Part shown: positions 12,280 to 22,485 of the stretch, one piece after another
How positions within the stretch are numbered: position 1 is the first letter of the stretch
Layout of the letters: every line of letters starts with the position of its first letter
Assembly: GCF_004379255.2 (NCBI RefSeq)
Contig: NC_056037.1
Span: forward strand, 14,518,902-14,582,901
DNA from: Salvia splendens
Taxonomy: Eukaryota; Streptophyta; Magnoliopsida; Lamiales; Lamiaceae
Reading direction: 5' to 3'
Length of the DNA stretch: 64,000 nt
Notes under the pieces: model-generated
Database searches by the model: none
What the model saw: the letters and a program-made list of their open reading frames with translations, nothing else
Told to the model about the DNA's origin: nothing
Translations under genes and position numbers: made by a program

Positions 12280-12816
12280 TACTATAATAGTCATTTTCCC
12301 ACCAGTGTCAAAACCTACTGCATTTGATGAGTTATTACATCACATAAGATATGATTGCCGCTGAAAAATAATAATGATGTGATTACAAAATCCTTAGAAC
12401 TAATATATGGTTATCCATCTCATTTTATAATATACATTAAAAATATTTAAATTAAAGAAATCAATAGTTAAAAAAGTGGGAAAAAATCGAGATCAATTGG
12501 GTGCGGGTTGCCAACAACGGTATAGATACCCAAGTCGCATATCGAGTATACCTGTCTTGATGGCTGGATGGGTATCAAGATGGAGGGATTGGAGAAAATC
12601 AGGTGCAAGTACCCGTTTCGTCTGACCTACATGAGTTGAAGCCTCTCACAGAATATGCAGCTAAGCGAATTAATTTTGGAAATAATTTTTCTTGCTACAT
12701 TTTCAATTTCATTCAATAATTCAATTACATTGATTAAAATTTTCCACATATATTCCTTCACATCAGTATCAAGTCATTATTTATCTATGAATGCAATAGA
12801 CGATGCAACACGTTTA

Positions 12817-12957
12817 GAACATCCACAATGGGCACACTATACTCTGTCAAGTCGGCATTTTATCCTCCACCTCATTCACCTGCAATGGAGCGTCCTATAG
12901 AAGGATATGGCCGAGAATGTATTGGGAGGGCTATCCTCCGCCCCATTAGGGATACTC
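12817..12957. mobile_element. Short PIF/Harbinger (Tourist-like) MITE, TTA TSD
   Basis: This 141-bp element is bounded by gaacatccacaatggg and the complement of ccccattagggatactc, with TTA on both sides. The catcc-caatggg end matches the ends of the larger Harbinger elements in this window. It has no coding capacity. Confidence 0.7.
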
Positions 12958-12971
12958 TTATTAAATAAAGT

Positions 12972-13155
12972 AGTGAATAAGCAAATTAATATGTGAATTT
13001 AAAAGTTCAATTTTAAGTGGTGAAATAAGCAAATTAATATCTGAATTTAGAACTTCAATTTTAAGTGGTGAAATAAGGTAGTCAACATCTCGATTTACAA
13101 GTTCATTTTAAGAATAAGTAACATCAATACGTCGATTTAGACCTTCAATTTTAAG
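12972..13155. repeat. Four degenerate tandem copies of a ~46-48-bp unit
   Basis: Four consecutive copies share gtggtgaaataa...tcgattta-aa-ttcaattttaag. Copies 1 and 2 are close, and copies 3 and 4 are more diverged. No function is apparent. The array abuts the Harbinger MITE ending at 12957. Confidence 0.7.
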
Positions 13156-13283
13156 CTCGTGACCTATTAGAGCATGATTCGAGAGATATGGAATCCCAAA
13201 TGGAATTAATAGTAAAGAAAATTAAGGTCATTCTTATATAGTTAATTACATTATCTTACTTAAATTATAAGTTTCAGTATATA

Positions 13284-13520
13284 CTCCCCCGTCCTTAAAA
13301 AATAAGGATATTTGGAATGATATGAGATTAATGCACAATTAGTAAAATAATGAAGATAAAAAAAAAGATAGTTAAAATAATGTTAATGGATAATGAGACT
13401 CATATTATTTTTAGTGTTTAATGGTGGATCATATAAATTATAAATAATTTGATATTTATGAATAATGAGTTTAGAAGAACTTTTTATAAATGAAAATGAA
13501 ATATTTCTATGAGACAGATG
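13284..13520. mobile_element. Stowaway-like MITE remnant
   Basis: The left end ctcccccgtccttaaaaaat follows a TA. The right end is blurred around tatgagacagatg. The interior resembles typical eudicot Stowaway MITEs, with many taaaata and gagactcat blocks. The boundary at the right is approximate. Confidence 0.5.
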
Positions 13521-13819
13521 AAAAAAGAAAGCATCTTTATTTTTATAGGAAATTTGAAATATTGTTTGTTATATCTACTTAATGCTATATAGCCTATAAT
13601 ATTATTTGGCGTGATATTGAAGCCCTAAAAAATGAAATATCTGATGAATGATTATATCCTAGAAACCAAAAGATGCAAATCGTAATACCCAATACATTAC
13701 ATACACCATTATTCCTAACACGGTTTGGATAAGTTCGAAACCATTAAAAGGCCCACGCACGATGTATACGCGGACAGCCTGAGGTCCTTTTAGTCATTTC
13801 ACACTCTTAATACCTGCAG

Positions 13820-13827
13820 TATAAATA
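13820..13827 (+). promoter_or_regulatory. TATA box of the 13872 gene
   Basis: TATAAATA lies 52 bp upstream of the ATG at 13872. This spacing fits a short 5' leader and supports the locus having been a real transcribed gene. Confidence 0.55.
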
Positions 13828-13871
13828 TCAACGCCCTCACTTCACACACACTCAATCTCTCTGCGCTACTA

Positions 13872-14289
13872 ATGAAGGACGATTTTAACCCTCCGTCTCC
13901 CCCTTAAGCACAAGCTCAAGGAATCTCTCTGCTTCTCCTGCTGCTTCGGCCGTCGAGACGACAGCCACTTCCCCCTCCACCACTCTCCGCCGTCCCCGTC
14001 CGACGACAACCCCGCGGTGGTCTGGATCAAAGCTAAAGGACCGCACGACCACTCGCTATCGGAGATCAAGGACAAGTGCCGCACGATTCTAGGGCTTCCG
14101 GGGGCTAAGCATAAGAGGCAGGTCTCCGTCGAATTCCGCTACGATCCGTTGAGTTACGCCATGAATTTCGAGGACGGATTTGATTGCGACGATGAGGCGC
14201 CGTTGCGGAATTTCTCCGCCCGATTGCCGCCGTCGCCCCTGGTGTCTTCCACCCTTGGTGGAATCCGTTTGGCGTTACTGTTAAATTAA
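13872..14289 (+). pseudogene. SYA(L/M)NF/FSAR-family small protein, frame broken near the start
   Basis: From about 13900 one frame encodes LKHKLKESLCFSCCFG, a cysteine-rich patch, a mid-region WIKAKGPHDHSLSEIKDKC, then YDPLSYAMNFED and NFSARLPPSP before the stop at 14287. These are hallmarks of a plant-specific family of unknown function, also represented here at 32684-33085. The only ATG close to the TATA box, at 13872, is in a different frame: it reads eleven codons and stops at TAA within a C-rich run (cccccttaag). A one-base indel in that run, real or from assembly, would explain this. The alternative in-frame start is a GTG at 14017, which is implausible in a plant nucleus and would delete the conserved N-terminus. 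There are no introns. The last 13 residues diverge from the usual family ending. Confidence 0.65.
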
Positions 14290-14559
14290 ACGGAAACTAT
14301 TTGGGGTTGTTACGGTTTTGGATGTGAATATACTCATTTCTTTCAGTTTTGTAATTTCTTGAAATTAACGACTGCGAATTAAATTGGTGAATTTCTTCTC
14401 AATATTTTAGATGAAAAAATCCTCAATTTGTTTTTGTTAGGCTATAGTAAAAATTGCTATGCTTATCAAAATAATCTTTATGGAAATATTTTTCCCTGCC
14501 AAATTAATAATATTGTACTCCATATCCGATCCAAATAAAATTTTAGCTCAATTTAAGGG

Positions 14560-14717
14560 CGTGTTTACTTTCTTAATGCCAGGAAATGAATTCAATTCTT
14601 TATAGAATGAAGGCTAAAATTGATCCTGAACATATGCTCGTGTTTATTTTCTTAATGCCATAAAATGAATTCAATTCTTTATAGAGTGAAGGCTAAAATT
14701 GGTCCTGAACATATGCT
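14560..14717. repeat. 79-bp tandem duplication spanning the Pack-MULE left junction
   Basis: Copies 14560-14638 and 14639-14717 are equal in length with a few substitutions. Each contains host flank, the 9-bp TSD ttctttata and the first 34 bp of the MULE terminal inverted repeat. The element therefore looks as if its left end has been duplicated together with the target site. Confidence 0.85.
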
Positions 14718-15794
14718 CATTTTACGAGTTTGGTCCTAAATTATATTTTTAAAATTTTTGCATCCTGAACATTTCAAATCAGATTACAATTGTTCATGGA
14801 CTAACTGTTTCGTTAGTCTTTAACGGTTAACTGATTTAACCCGATTTTGACCAAATTAGACTGTTAGTTATAATTTTTTACTCCCTAATTATTTTCTTAA
14901 TAATTTTAATAAATATTCATTTAAAATATGGTGGTGGCGGTGGTGCCGGAAAATAACAAAGGTGAATTGCCATACTTTGATAAAGTGAGCCACCCCACTT
15001 CTTCACCAGCGGCGGCGAGCAACTACGATTACAAGTATTACCACTAGAAGAGTCGCAGCTCCGGCGCCGACACCTCCTCCGATGGCGGAGGAGTGATTCC
15101 TAGGCGGCAGTTTATTGCTTGAAGGAGCGTCGGATTTGGGCTGCCGAGATTCCCTCTATTGTCATTAATCTTGAAAATCTCCAATTCGTTCAAGATCGCA
15201 TCGTAGAATTGAGGATTCGAAGCAGTGTAAGGATGCAAATTCAGCCAAAGATTCTGCTGCGGCGGACCGGTAGCGACGAACACCATAAAATCCTGGCGAA
15301 TCGGAACTCCATTTCCGCCGGCCCAGGCGATCACATCCGCCGCCGCCGCAGTCTGATTGTTCAAGAAGATGGTGAAAACAATCTGATTCGTCTTATAAAT
15401 ATTGCCGCTTATCTCACATAAATGAAGCCTAACAAGGTATGAAAATCCAGAATCAATTTTGAAGAACCAAGTAAGATTTGAATTCCGATTCACAGGTAGA
15501 TTCGGCCCCATTGATCTCCGTCGGCCTGGTTCCTGGCGGAGGGGTTGGGTCGGGTGGCTATGGCTGCGATGAGGCATAGGGAAAAGAGGAGAATATTCAT
15601 TATATAAATATTCATTTAAAATTTGGTCAAAATCAGGATTAAACCCGTTGACTGTTAAAAACTAACGGAATAATTAGTTCATGACCAATTGTGATCCGAT
15701 TTGAAATGTTCAGGATGCAAAAATTCAAAAGATAAAGTTTATGACCAAAATCATAAAATTAGCATATATTCAGGACCAATTTTAGCCTTTATTC
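14684..15794. mobile_element. Pack-MULE (1111 bp) with captured malectin-like gene fragment
   Basis: Long terminal inverted repeats of about 170 bp (14684-14854 and 15625-15794) share aaggctaaaattggtcctga and a further run ending in attttgaccaaat. The element is flanked by a perfect 9-bp repeat, ttctttata, at 14675-14683 and 15795-15803, the target-site length typical of Mutator-like elements. The interior has no transposase. It carries on the minus strand a signal-peptide start and part of a malectin-like receptor ectodomain. This fits a Pack-MULE, a non-autonomous MULE that has acquired host gene sequence. Confidence 0.88.
15044..15600 (-). pseudogene. Captured malectin-like (CrRLK1L/FERONIA-type) ectodomain fragment
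   Basis: On the minus strand an ATG at 15600 starts MNILLFSLCLIAAIA, a plausible signal peptide, but this frame stops after about 36 codons near 15490. A second, overlapping frame carries the malectin-like region: LTWFFKIDSGFSYLVRLHLC, then IFLNNQTAAAADVIAW, GNGVPIRQDF and LNLHPYTASNPQFYDAILNE. This is the second malectin-like block of CrRLK1L receptor kinases. The transmembrane and kinase parts are absent. The join of a signal peptide to a mid-domain in another frame suggests internal deletion after capture. The donor gene is not in the window. Translation is doubtful. Confidence 0.8.
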
Positions 15795-15803
15795 TTCTTT
15801 ATA

Positions 15804-16225
15804 TTTTTCACTATTCGGTATGCAATAATTAACTAGGTGTCCCCCGCAAAAACGGCCAAGGCCTGCACTGTTCATAACAAATGATGTGATTCTATTTCTA
15901 GCCAAAAGGGTGGTTTTTAATTCTTTCATGGGAAATTAGATCCAGATTTAACATCAATTTCATCCTTACCTTTGGTTGATGATAGTGAATTCATCACAAA
16001 TTTGTTGATGGTGGAACACATAAACAATAATTTAAAAAATAAGGTGAAAGGTTTCCATGAAGGGCGGTGGTGAAACTAAATTTTTTATGTTAGGGGGCCA
16101 ACTTACTCTTCATGATTATGAGATATTTTGTCTTTCATTGTCACAAAAAACTAATGCAATCTAAGTGGGGACAACAAGAAAGATGGATAATATGTGCGAA
16201 ATAACTTTAAAATTGAAAAAACTAA
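15804..16225. other. Intergenic, nothing recognised
   Basis: The 420 bp between the Pack-MULE and the next MULE-type element show no gene, no clear repeat and no coding-like composition. Confidence 0.5.
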
Positions 16226-16234
16226 TAATATTTA

Positions 16235-16602
16235 GGGATTTCGGCCCCTAATATCATAGAGGGTGTTTCCCACAAACTTTTAATTTAGCAAATAATATCC
16301 CAATTTTTTCTTGATATTTCCCAACAATGAAAAATTCAGACTATATTAATGGATTGAAGAACAATTTTGGAGGTCTACTTCAAGAAAAACTATCATCGAA
16401 GATTGAAGAACTTGAAGCTCTCGAAGTTGCTGTCGCGAAATAACGAAAAAAAATCAGTATCATGATATTGTTTGCCGTAATTTTTTCGCCGGTGGGAAAT
16501 AACAAACTCGAGTAAAGTTTGTCATATTATTTATCAAATTCAATGTTTGAGGGAAAAAATTCAACTTTTTAAAAGTTCCAAGATATTATGGGTCAATATC
16601 CC
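16235..16602. mobile_element. MULE-type MITE (368 bp) with 9-bp TSD
   Basis: A perfect 9-bp repeat, taatattta, at 16226-16234 and 16603-16611 flanks imperfect inverted ends gggatttcggcccctaatat and (reverse-complemented) gggatattgacccataatat. Similarity continues inward for about 80 bp (aataatat-c-aa). The centre contains a 38-codon open frame at 16327-16443 beginning MKNSDYINGLKNNF and rich in E/L. It may be chance or a relic of captured sequence. Confidence 0.8.
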
Positions 16603-16658
16603 TAATATTTATAAGATACATTTATGGATCTCTTAGAATTTTATGGAGCAAAAACTAA

Positions 16659-18635
16659 GAGCATCCGCAATGGCGCCCGTCCCGGTGGACGTCCGACCGG
16701 CGTGCCAGACGTCCGCGCGGGACGTCCGCCATTGTGCAAAGGTGACTCGAATACGGACGTCCGCTACGGACAACGGAGTTCCGCGGCGTTCCCGGGACGT
16801 CCGTCGCGACGTCCTTGCAGACGTCCGCCATTGGGTTGACCCCACGGACGTCGGCGCGGACGTCCCGATTATTTTATATTTTTTTCCAAAAATTCTATAA
16901 ATACGGCTCGTTGAATTTCATTTCATTCACACCATTTGTATTAACGAGTATCTCTCTCTACGTTTCTTTTATATATCCAGAATGGCTGGTAGTGGTAGTG
17001 GTAGTGGTAGTGGTAGTGGTAGTGGTTTTGGTGCGGGTGGTAGGGGTGGGGGGTACGATGACATTATGAGGTGAATCCATGCACGTGTGCGGGAGGCAGC
17101 GAAGAGGAAGATACAGACGGCCTTGGCGCCGGCGGTACTTCGACCCATCCATCATCGATCTATAGTACCCCGGGACCACCTCGATGCACACCGTCGGTTG
17201 TACGAGGATTACTTCGCTCCGGAGCCACGATTTGGGGAGAACGTGTTCCGGAGACGTTTTAGGATGCATCGTCCGCTCTTTCTGCGTATCGTGGGCGCTT
17301 TAGAGAGTCAATACGGGTATTTCAGGGTGCGGGAGGATGCGGCTGGTAAACCCGGCCACACAGCAGATTCAGAAGTGCATTGCCACAATCAGGCAGCTGG
17401 CATATGGAGGCACGACCGACATGTTCGATGAGTACCTCCACATCGGCGAAACGACTGCCCGCGATTGCCTTAAGTATTTTTGTCAAGGCGTTAGAGAGAT
17501 ATTCGGGGATAGGTATATTCGGAAGCCTACCCCCAAAGATTGTCAGGCCCTGCTGGATATTCACGGGACTCAGCACGGGTTTCCGGGGATGCTAGGCAGC
17601 ATAGATTGTATGCATTGGGAGTGGAAGAACCACCCCGCTGCCTGGAAAGGGGTGTACACTACAGGTTTCAAGGGCAAGAATCTCACGATGATCCTTGAAG
17701 CGGTAGCTGACTACCGGCAATGGATTTGGCATGCCTATTTTGTAGTAGCCGGGTCGAACAACGACATCAACGTCCTCCAGTGGTCACCCCTTTTCAACGA
17801 CCAGTGCATGGGCGTCGGTCCGGCCGTCAATTTCATCTCCAACAACAATCAGCACAACATGGGCTATTATTTGGCTGATGGGATATACCCTATGTGGCTC
17901 GTCTTTGTGAAGACGATCAGATGCCCAACATAAGAAAATAAGGTATATTTTGCGGGTCGTCAGGAGGTAGCGCGCAAGGATGTGGAGCGGGCATTTGGTG
18001 TGCTCCAAAGTCGATGGGCGGCAGTGAAGGGTCCATCACGACTGTGGTATGCTGAGAGCATCGCCGATATCATGTACGCATGATTGTCAAAGATGAAGGT
18101 CCAATACTGACGGATTGGGCCAATGATGATGTTGATGCTGCGGGTCCAAGCCACGGCGTTGCCATCGGCAATGTACGTATGGGTATACCCCATGACGAGG
18201 TCGAGCGAGTCCGTGCATTTGCCGACATGCGCCAAAAACAAGCTCATATTCGACTCCAGAACGATATAATTGAAGAAGGATGGCAGCGAAGGGGTCGTCG
18301 TGGATGAATTTTTTATTTGTTGAAATGTACTTTTTTTAGTTTTTTTTAAATGTACCTTTCTTTTTTTTATTTAGTGAAATTTTTATTCCGTAATCGTTCC
18401 GTAAATTTTAATTCCGTAAATTGTTTAATTCCGTAAATTATTTAATTTGGTGAATTTGTGAATTTTTATTAATGTGGGAAGTCCGTCGGGATGTCCTTGG
18501 GGATGTCCGTCACTGTGCAGTTGGAAGTCCTTATGACGTGGCAGTGCAGTGAGAAGTTCTTATGATGTGCCAGGAGGTGTTTTTGGGATATCTTTGGGGA
18601 TGTCCGTCGGGACATCCGCACCACTGTGAATGCAC
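16659..18635 (+). mobile_element. PIF/Harbinger element, transposase-only, decayed
   Basis: The ends gagcatccgcaatggcgcc and (reverse-complemented) gtgcattcacagtggtgcgg are inverted repeats flanked by TAA. Subterminal regions carry many copies of gacgtccg / ggatgtccg in both orientations. The only gene is a broken DDE transposase. No Myb-like ORF1 is present. Confidence 0.85.
16982..18307 (+). pseudogene. PIF/Harbinger transposase (DDE_Tnp_4 / HARBI1-like), broken
   Basis: The frame opens with ATG at 16982 followed by a (Gly-Ser)n run encoded by a ggtagt minisatellite, and meets a TGA at 17070 where related reading would give Arg (CGA to TGA). It continues in the same frame with RRLYEDYFAPEPRFGENVF and RFRMHRPLFLRIV, shifts frame near 17340, then carries the catalytic core with GSIDCMHW (first Asp) and SNNDINV (second Asp). 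A stop at 17931 and a further shift precede the third-acid motif RKDVERAFGVLQ near 17975. A last open piece ends at 18307. At least three lesions show the copy cannot make transposase. Confidence 0.85.
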
Positions 18636-18800
18636 TAAGGATAAAACAAAATAAAAGGAACTTTGTGAAGCTAAAAAAACAAAAAAAAATGAAAAACTGA
18701 ACATTATATTGTGACTTGGGCTTCGAAGATGAATTTGACAGTAAAAAGGCAGATCAACCAATCACTTGCGCCAGACATTCACAATTGTATTAGTGATATA

Positions 18801-19316
18801 TGTGGGCAATTGAAATTAGAAAAATAACATATAACTGTTTCATATCGATGTTAAAAGAAAACTGAACCTAGTATATAAATCTCATGGGCCATTCCTCCTA
18901 TCACCAATGGGTTTTAGGATGGAACCCATGGATTTCTATCATGGTATCAGAGCGGGTCCCCGACTGTGGGTCAAATTTAACTGACCCAACAGTATATCTG
19001 GGCTAAAACCAAAAAAATGACTGACCCAACAGTATATTTGGGCTTAAAATTTGGGCTAGTGGTCCAACCGATCAGAAAAAAAATTGGGCCAGTTGTCCAA
19101 TTGATCAGAAAAAGTCCAACCCCTCCAAGTTCACCTTGAAGGGTTTGAGGGAGTGTGTTGGCAATTGAAACTAGAAAAATAACATATAACTGTCTCTCAC
19201 CGGTGTTAAAAAAAAACTGAAACTAGTATATAAAAATTGAAACTAGTATATAAATCCCATGAGCCACTCCTCCTATCACCGATTGGTTTTAGGATGAAAC
19301 CCGTAGATTTCTATTA
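18801..19316 (+). mobile_element. TRIM (terminal-repeat retrotransposon in miniature), 5-bp TSD
   Basis: Two short LTRs, 18801-18941 and 19156-19316, start tgt-ggcaattgaaa and end ctatca / ctatta. They are flanked by atata at 18796-18800 and 19317-19321. Directly after the first LTR is a 12-nt primer binding site complementary to initiator tRNA-Met (18942-18953, tggtatcagagc). A purine-rich tract (19139-19155) precedes the second LTR. The 214-bp interior has no coding capacity and contains two internal duplications (ctgacccaacagtatat and gatcagaaaaa blocks). The 3' LTR is longer because of a ~20-bp internal duplication. The size and structure fit TRIM elements, which depend on other elements for mobility. 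Confidence 0.9.
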
Positions 19317-19655
19317 ATATATGTACTACAAGTAAAAAGGCATATCAATCAATCACTTGCGGCAGATCAATTACTCCCTGCCATCTACGTGGCTTCGCCA
19401 CTAATAAAGGGATATGGATTATTTCCATAGAATAGAGGGAGAGTAAAACTTTGAGAGAGATATTTGCATGTAAGTGTTATCCACTTAATTTATCTAGTGG
19501 CTCTATGTAGAAGCATGTGAATTGTGATGCACGAGTAGAAGTAGACGTTGCTCTGTTCCTACATGACAAACTATTTTGAGAGATATATTTGCTTTATAAG
19601 TAGCACGCAGCTCTATTACATCCCTAGATATGTAGCAAGTGTTAGGAGTGCTTAA

Positions 19656-20708
19656 GGGCAGACACAACGTGTCTCGTTGCGGGCTCTATCTCGCCTCGGA
19701 GAAACGAGACCACATCGAGACAGCGTTGCGGGCTCCGTCTCATCCCGGTCTCGTCCCTTGTCTCGCCGCGGAGGGAAGTCTCGCGAGACAGCTCGCCACG
19801 CGCGTTGGCGACGTGGCGAGCTCCGGTTCGTCCGAGACACCCACTCGTCTGCCCGCGAGTGGGCGTCGTTTTTATCCGAAAAAAATGTTTTTTTTTAAAA
19901 TTTTTTTTAATAAAATTCAGGAAAAATTCGAAAATAAAAAAAATCCCAAAAAACATACTAGACGTTTATAGCCATTTTTTGCAAAATTTTAATTTATTTT
20001 TATTTTTTTAAGCCCCCAATCACTTCTATAAATATCAAATCATTTCCACAAATTAATCCACCATAAAAAAAACTCTCTATTCTCACTCAAACACTCTACA
20101 TTTTCATCTCAAAACATTATTCTTCTCCCAAATTTAATCCATTCATGGATCCATTTGAGCAAATGCGTCGAATAAAAAAATCAAACACCCTGAATTTTCA
20201 AGTATCGTTGGAATCCACAGACTAAAAAATCGTCGGAGCTTTCTCCCAATTTCGAAATAAAATCCTTCACCTCCCAAGTCTATCGCTGCGAATTTTTGTT
20301 GCCTCGAGCTTTGATCCCACGGAATAAGACGTCGCAACTGATGATATCTTCTTTTGCTTCTTTGAGTTTTGAGATTTTGAATTTAGAGAGAGTGAACGGA
20401 AGATTTTAAATTATGTATTTTTTTTTATTTTTTTAGGATTTTATTAATGTGATTTTTTATTTTTTTTAGAATTTGAAGTTGTAATTTTATTTTATTTAAT
20501 GAAATGTGTTTTTATTAATTGAATTTGTTGGAAATAAAAATAAAAAATAAAATTGAATGAATAGTTAAGGGATGAGATGGTTAAGAGATGGAGGGATGCA
20601 GATGTTGTCTCTTAGTTAAGAGATAGGGTGAAAAGTACAGTGGAACCCATGAATAGTGAAGAGATGAGACCGTTAAGAAACGGATAAGATACAGCGTTGC
20701 AGATGACC
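19656..20708. mobile_element. Non-autonomous PIF/Harbinger element with transposase-start relic
   Basis: The element is flanked by TAA and ends in ggtcatctgcaacgctg on one side and a GC-rich gggcagacacaacg end on the other. The right-end 80 bp align with the left end of the 38241-40334 element and the right end of the 45196-61386 element. A short open start at 20145 reads MDPFEQMRRI, matching the start of the transposase in 38241-40334, so this is a deletion derivative of a transposase-bearing copy. Confidence 0.78.
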
Positions 20709-20839
20709 TAATTTTTCAGGAGATAAGATTAGGCTTTACCATTTCTATGTATATAAGTTGGTCGATTATATTATTGTAGATTTGGAGTATTGTAGACTAG
20801 TCTCATTGAATTCAGAGATCCTCTCCTAGCTAGAAGTTA

Positions 20840-21076
20840 CTCTCTCCGTCCTATGTTACATGCACTATTTCATTTCGGTTCGTCACAGACTAGTTACGTT
20901 ATTTCTACTTGAAGTCAGAATTAATGTATTTAATTATTATGTTAGATTAAGTTAAGAGCTCATTTATTAAGTAATGTCTCTTTACCCTTCAAATTCTAAT
21001 TTAATTGCACTAAAAAATCAATCTCAAATTTACGGTTTAAAATAAAAAAAGACAAGTAAAATGTGACCGAGAGAGG
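20840..21076. mobile_element. Stowaway-like MITE
   Basis: The left end ctctctccgtcctatgttac follows TA. The right end is gtgaccgagagagg, close to a TA. The interior is typical of the family (tttcggttcgtcac, taaaa blocks). The right boundary is uncertain by a few bases. Confidence 0.6.
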
Positions 21077-21615
21077 TAGTATAAGATAACATAAGTATAA
21101 GATAACACAAGTATAGACAAGAAATATGTGGAGGCGTTTCATGCTCGAGCATTGTGAGTGCAAGTTATAAAGATACACAGGATCAGCAGCTTAATGATGA
21201 TTACATCTTTTAGGACTTGTAAACATTGTACTCATATTTATCGATGAACAACTAATTATTCCATAATCAAAAGAATAGTGAATATTTTAATATCATGATA
21301 TATTAATATCTTCGATCCTATCAACGACGACTCAGACAACTTTTGCTGTTGTCAATTTTCCATCCCTATGTATAACATAAATATTAGACGAATCAAATAT
21401 GATTGATTATTATAAACAACGATGCTGAAACTGACATTGCTAAGTGACATCGATTTGCTCATTTCATTGGAAAGACAACTTAATTTTCATCAAATTGATT
21501 CGATGCCCCTTTCAGTAAAATAATTAAATAAAAAAATAAATAAAATAAGATAGTGAAGCAGTTCGTAGTAAAAATTTTATCATAAAAGGAAATGATTATG
21601 TATATTAAAACAATA

Positions 21616-21874
21616 CTCCAATTGTCCCATGTTACTTAGGCGTTTCTTTTCGGCAATAGATTTAAAACAGTTGTATTTAGTGAGTTAAATAAAGTAAAAT
21701 AAAATAGATGAGTGAATAAAGTAACAGAGAGAAGAGAAAGTAAAGTAAAAAAAAGAATAAAGTAAATGTGATTAAATATTTTATTTTTAGTAAAAAAGAT
21801 AAATGACTCAAGTAACTTAGGACAACTTAAAATAAAATACGACTCAAGTAACAAGTAACTTGGAACAGAAGGAG
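21616..21874. mobile_element. Stowaway-like MITE
   Basis: The left end ctccaattgtcccatgttac and the complement of gtaacttggaacagaaggag on the right are inverted repeats flanked by TA. The inner blocks tgactcaagtaact occur twice near the right end. Confidence 0.75.
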
Positions 21875-22440
21875 TATAAAAAAGAATAGACTCAACTATC
21901 TTGGGACGAATATACAATTGAAATGGTTGTGCTATATTTGAGCAAAACCAACGGTTAACCTACCGGTTTAGTCAATTTATATACTCCATAATTCAACTTG
22001 TGATATGTCGATTGGTCATATATTAGTACAACTATGTATTTGTTGCCCAACTTTATGAAACACATCATTCAATATCACCAACTCCCTCACGAAAAAGGTC
22101 TACAACACGTCCACACCATATAGTCTCATATTTAATTTTGATTATGAAAATGGAGCCCAGTAGATGAAAAAGACTACTAACCGATAAAACTGAATCCTAC
22201 CCCATTTCGAGATTCCTTCATAGATAAGCATTAGCCCATGCTATTTTTTATCTAAACCTTTTTTTTTTTAACTTTACTTTCGATTCAAACTTAAAATTTG
22301 ATTAAACAAGCGAATATTTTCACATATGTCTCTAGTCTCTACCAAAGGATTCCATTTACTTGCCACGGGAATAGGGGAAAGTGGATATGAAATAATACTA
22401 CATACTAGTAATAAAAGAGTTAAAATGCCTCTATAGGTGT

Positions 22441-22449
22441 TAGTAGTAG

Positions 22450-22484
<35 letters not shown>
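22441..22484. repeat. Microsatellite (tta)n / (atcatt)n
   Basis: A compound AT-rich microsatellite: tag repeats, then tta repeats, then four atcatt units. Confidence 0.8.

Positions 22485-22485
<1 letters not shown>

Larger units (their letters stand above)
11070..13819. other. Intergenic: RING-gene promoter side, MITEs, degenerate repeats
   Basis: The first few hundred bases are the presumed 5' flank and UTR of the RING-H2 gene. A (tag)n run lies at about 11564-11583. MITEs are at 12088-12279, 12817-12957 and 13284-13520, and a degenerate tandem repeat at 12972-13155. Open frames here (for example about 11397-11705) show no domain, splice support or composition typical of genes. Confidence 0.5.

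Noticed and set aside
12490..12620. A stretch with coding-like composition (around gatggctggatgggtatc)
   Set aside because: No frame of useful length and no recognisable protein. It is probably an old retroelement scrap but cannot be supported.
14017..14289. A GTG-initiated gene start
   Set aside because: Non-ATG starts are not expected for an ordinary plant nuclear gene, and the conserved family N-terminus lies upstream in the same frame.
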